Origin: Robinsoniella peoriensis
GTDB lineage: Bacteria > Bacillota > Clostridia > Lachnospirales > Lachnospiraceae
Assembly: GCF_042680125.1 (NCBI RefSeq)
Contig: NZ_JBHTNY010000029.1
DNA: 64,000 nucleotides
Reading direction: 5' to 3' (one strand)
Shown: positions 62,022 to 64,000 of the stretch, one piece after another
Numbering within the stretch: the stretch's first letter is position 1
How the letters are laid out: every line of letters begins with the position of its first letter
Position numbers and translations under genes: made by a program
The notes under the pieces: generated by a model
Seen by the model: the letters and a program-made list of their open reading frames with translations, nothing else
Told to the model about the DNA's origin: nothing
Databases searched by the model: none

Positions 62022-63900
62022 CTGTGTAATTCTCTCCATCATCCTTTGGATTATATAAACTACTATCCGTAACATTTCTTCCTGCAGGCAGCGATCCAAA
62101 CCGAGGGGCTTTCACTGACTTTGCAATTACCACACAGGAACCTCCCATGAAACCACTTCCTACCCTTAATGTTATTTCTCCGCCGGAGTAAATAAAAAGT
62201 CTGGCATAAGTATTATTCAGCGCCAATCCTCCTATCTGCATATCAGGAATCTTATTTCCGCTTTTAATTCTCTCCTCGATCTCCTGAAACTGCCTATTCA
62301 GTTCCTGTACTGACTCCGCCGTAAACCCTGCCCCATTATCATCAATGGAGATTTCCCATCCGTTCATTGTTATAGCGCCTTTTACCCGAATACGATATAC
62401 CGGTTTATCTAAATTCACAAAACTATGCTGAAAACAATTTTCCACCACCGGCTGCAATACAAACTTGGGAATCTCAACCTGTTCCATTTCCTCATCCAGT
62501 TCAATCTGATATTCCAGAATGTCCAGATAGCGGTATTTCATTAATTGCAGATATGTTTTTGCATGTTCAAACTCTAAGCACACCGCAACGGTATCCTGTC
62601 CGGTCTGAGTAGTATATTGAAGCATTCTGGTCAGCGCAGCACACATATCCATTATCTCAGGTGCGTTTTTCTCATAGCCTATCATTCCGATTACCGACAG
62701 TATATTATGAATAAAATGAGGATTAATCTGTGCCTGAAGGACATCGTAATTTGCCTTTATTTCCCGGGTATGCGCTTCTATTAACTCATCCCTTGAACGT
62801 TTAATCCCTTCAAACATTTTTTCAAAAGCATTTGCCAGCAGCTTAATTTCATCATTCGAACTGTCAGCTTTAAAATCCAATGAAAGACTTAAGTAATCCA
62901 TATGATCTATATAATTACGCAGTTCCCGAATTGGTTTATTAAGATTATAAGAAATAATATAAACAATAAATATAATAAAACATAATACAATCATTCCTAA
63001 CACAACGATTGTTCTAACTGTATCATAGACAGGTTTCATATATTCTGAAGTTCTTGCCAGCATGAAAATTTTCATTTCATAGTTATTCAGGAACTGGCTG
63101 CTCATGGTGTATGCTGTATTGTCAAATGAAATATCACCGGGCTGTCCCTCACCTGCCCTTTTTTCCCGGGATAAATTTTCCAGTCCTTGTAAGGGCGCAT
63201 CCTCTGTTGCATAAAATAATTCATTATTATGAAGGACAATTACCTGCATCTCATTTTCCTGCAGTTTTACCTTAAAAATGTCATCCAGCAGTTTCTTTTC
63301 ATACTGTACATCTACCAGTCCATACCGTTCAAATTCATCCTGAATTACTCTGACAAATGAAAACACTTCATTCTGTGTACGTCCATACTCATCCCTGCCC
63401 ACAGGAACAATTAATTTGCTCTGACGATTCTCCATCATATATTTTATCCAGTGTATTTCCCGGATACGACTTTTTTCCGGCATCTGTTCCGGATAAATAT
63501 TAAGGCTTAGAAGATCAAAATTTGCAGACAGAACGTCAAAGCTTTTATGTTCAAACCGCATTCCGCTCACACCGGCTATTTCCCGCTGTATCTTCCTTTT
63601 TTCCTCAGGGCGTTTCTGAAAATAGTTGGCCTTATCACTCTCCCGGTTTACCATTTCCAGTATTTCATGGACCGTTTCATTTGCAGCTATTCCCAGCGTA
63701 ATATCACTCATATCATTTAAAATACTTTCAAACTGGGAAGCGGCTTTTACCGACAGCTGTTCAATGGTGCTGTCGGTAATTCCTTTCATATTTTTTGTTT
63801 GCGCAAAACCATATATGACAATGAATACCACAAAAATTGTAATAACCAGTGCAGTGTAAATAAACAACGTTTTTTTCCGGTAACTTATTTTCTGAAACAA
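61993..63900 (-). CDS. Membrane sensor histidine kinase (YesM family)
   Basis: 635 residues. A helix near 9-32 and a second near 300 flank an extracytoplasmic sensor; HAMP, His_kinase (INPHFIHNILSVIGMIGY) and HATPase_c (PVVENCFQHSFVN, DDNGAGF, GLALNNTYARLFIYSGGE) follow. The start is taken as TTG at 63900: GGAGG lies 6-7 bases upstream and gives a short basic N-terminus before the first helix. A GTG at 63945 would extend the protein by 15 residues into the group II intron domain VI hairpin and is less likely. Partner of the YesN-type regulator at 60462. Confidence 0.88.
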   Translation of the reverse strand: MFQKISYRKKTLFIYTALVITIFVVFIVIYGFAQTKNMKGITDSTIEQLSVKAASQFESILNDMSDITLGIAANETVHEILEMVNRESDKANYFQKRPEEKRKIQREIAGVSGMRFEHKSFDVLSANFDLLSLNIYPEQMPEKSRIREIHWIKYMMENRQSKLIVPVGRDEYGRTQNEVFSFVRVIQDEFERYGLVDVQYEKKLLDDIFKVKLQENEMQVIVLHNNELFYATEDAPLQGLENLSREKRAGEGQPGDISFDNTAYTMSSQFLNNYEMKIFMLARTSEYMKPVYDTVRTIVVLGMIVLCFIIFIVYIISYNLNKPIRELRNYIDHMDYLSLSLDFKADSSNDEIKLLANAFEKMFEGIKRSRDELIEAHTREIKANYDVLQAQINPHFIHNILSVIGMIGYEKNAPEIMDMCAALTRMLQYTTQTGQDTVAVCLEFEHAKTYLQLMKYRYLDILEYQIELDEEMEQVEIPKFVLQPVVENCFQHSFVNLDKPVYRIRVKGAITMNGWEISIDDNGAGFTAESVQELNRQFQEIEERIKSGNKIPDMQIGGLALNNTYARLFIYSGGEITLRVGSGFMGGSCVVIAKSVKAPRFGSLPAGRNVTDSSLYNPKDDGENYTDDESYSGRR

Positions 63901-63927
63901 ACGGCTTCCTCCATCCTGATAAAGTTT

Positions 63928-64000
63928 AGTAAAATCATATCTCACGATATGAAGTCCTTTCCGGAACCGTACGTGCGGCTTTCCCGCATACGGCTCTTCA
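63928..64000 (-). mobile_element. 3' end of a group II intron (domains V and VI)
   Basis: On the minus strand, 63996-63964 form a textbook domain V of 33 bases: an 8-bp lower stem (GAGCCGTA with TACGGTTC) containing the catalytic AGC triad, a 2-base CG bulge on the 3' side, a 5-bp upper stem (TGCGG with CCGCA) and a GAAAG loop. Domain VI follows as TCATATC-GTGA-GATATGA (63952-63935). The exact 3' splice site is uncertain (near 63928). The rest of the intron, including any reverse transcriptase, lies outside the window. Confidence 0.88.

Noticed and set aside
63901..63945. GTG at 63945 as start of the last kinase
   Set aside because: It lies in the loop of intron domain VI; a TTG at 63900 with a GGAGG site gives a normal kinase N-terminus.

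Overview
The window looks like a piece of chromosome from a strictly anaerobic gut-type Clostridia, most likely Lachnospiraceae. The grounds are AT-leaning composition with strong GGAGG ribosome sites, a pyruvate formate-lyase/ferredoxin fermentation block, a gdpP-rplI-dnaB housekeeping cluster, and three YesM/YesN-type two-component systems tied to carbohydrate loci. The family assignment is inference; no rRNA or other marker is present. No tRNA, rRNA, CRISPR array or prophage was seen.

Layout. 1-9850: the start of a class II aldolase gene, a lipid kinase, a TSCPD protein, a beta-CASP metallohydrolase, an apparently degenerate metallo-beta-lactamase-like protein, a small secreted protein, a DUF4367 membrane protein, murG, a sigma factor, a HIT protein, a soluble histidine kinase and a rhomboid protease. 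9851-10452: non-coding, with an orphan terminator and a possible decayed coding remnant. 10453-17151: a CUT1 sugar ABC transporter without ATPase, plus its YesMN pair. 17355-20983: a fermentation block in which pyruvate formate-lyase is split into a 698-residue catalytic protein and a separate 80-residue glycyl-radical protein, followed by pflA and a 2[4Fe-4S] ferredoxin; a Rex-like operator lies at the promoter. 21171-24844: an ECF sigma/anti-sigma pair, a MerR/RacA-like protein and an Rpn-like nuclease. 25246-30689: dnaB, rplI and gdpP, then a divergent PurF-like protein that lacks the glutaminase nucleophile.

30733-41876: an alpha-glycoside locus with a YicI-type alpha-xylosidase, a YesL-like protein, a second GH31 enzyme, an ABC transporter and YesMN. 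A remarkable array of direct repeats lies before the binding-protein gene. 42217-48208: a KamA-family radical SAM protein, a LacI/GH4/PfkB operon and a DUF362 ferredoxin-like protein. 48485-55439: a Dlt-like envelope acylation operon (lipoprotein, adenylating enzyme, carrier protein, MBOAT, SGNH protein) behind an OmpR-type two-component system. 55700-63900: a GH106-like enzyme, a GH42 beta-galactosidase and a third YesMN pair. 63928-64000: the 3' end of a group II intron (domains V and VI) immediately upstream of the last kinase gene.

The strongest leads are the split pyruvate formate-lyase with its cysteine-bearing tail, the PurF-like protein without its catalytic cysteine, the Dlt-like operon whose adenylating enzyme lacks the amine-binding aspartate, and the TTTTAAGAT operator array. 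Many upstream start codons were moved to internal ones where the ribosome site decided the matter; this is stated per gene.
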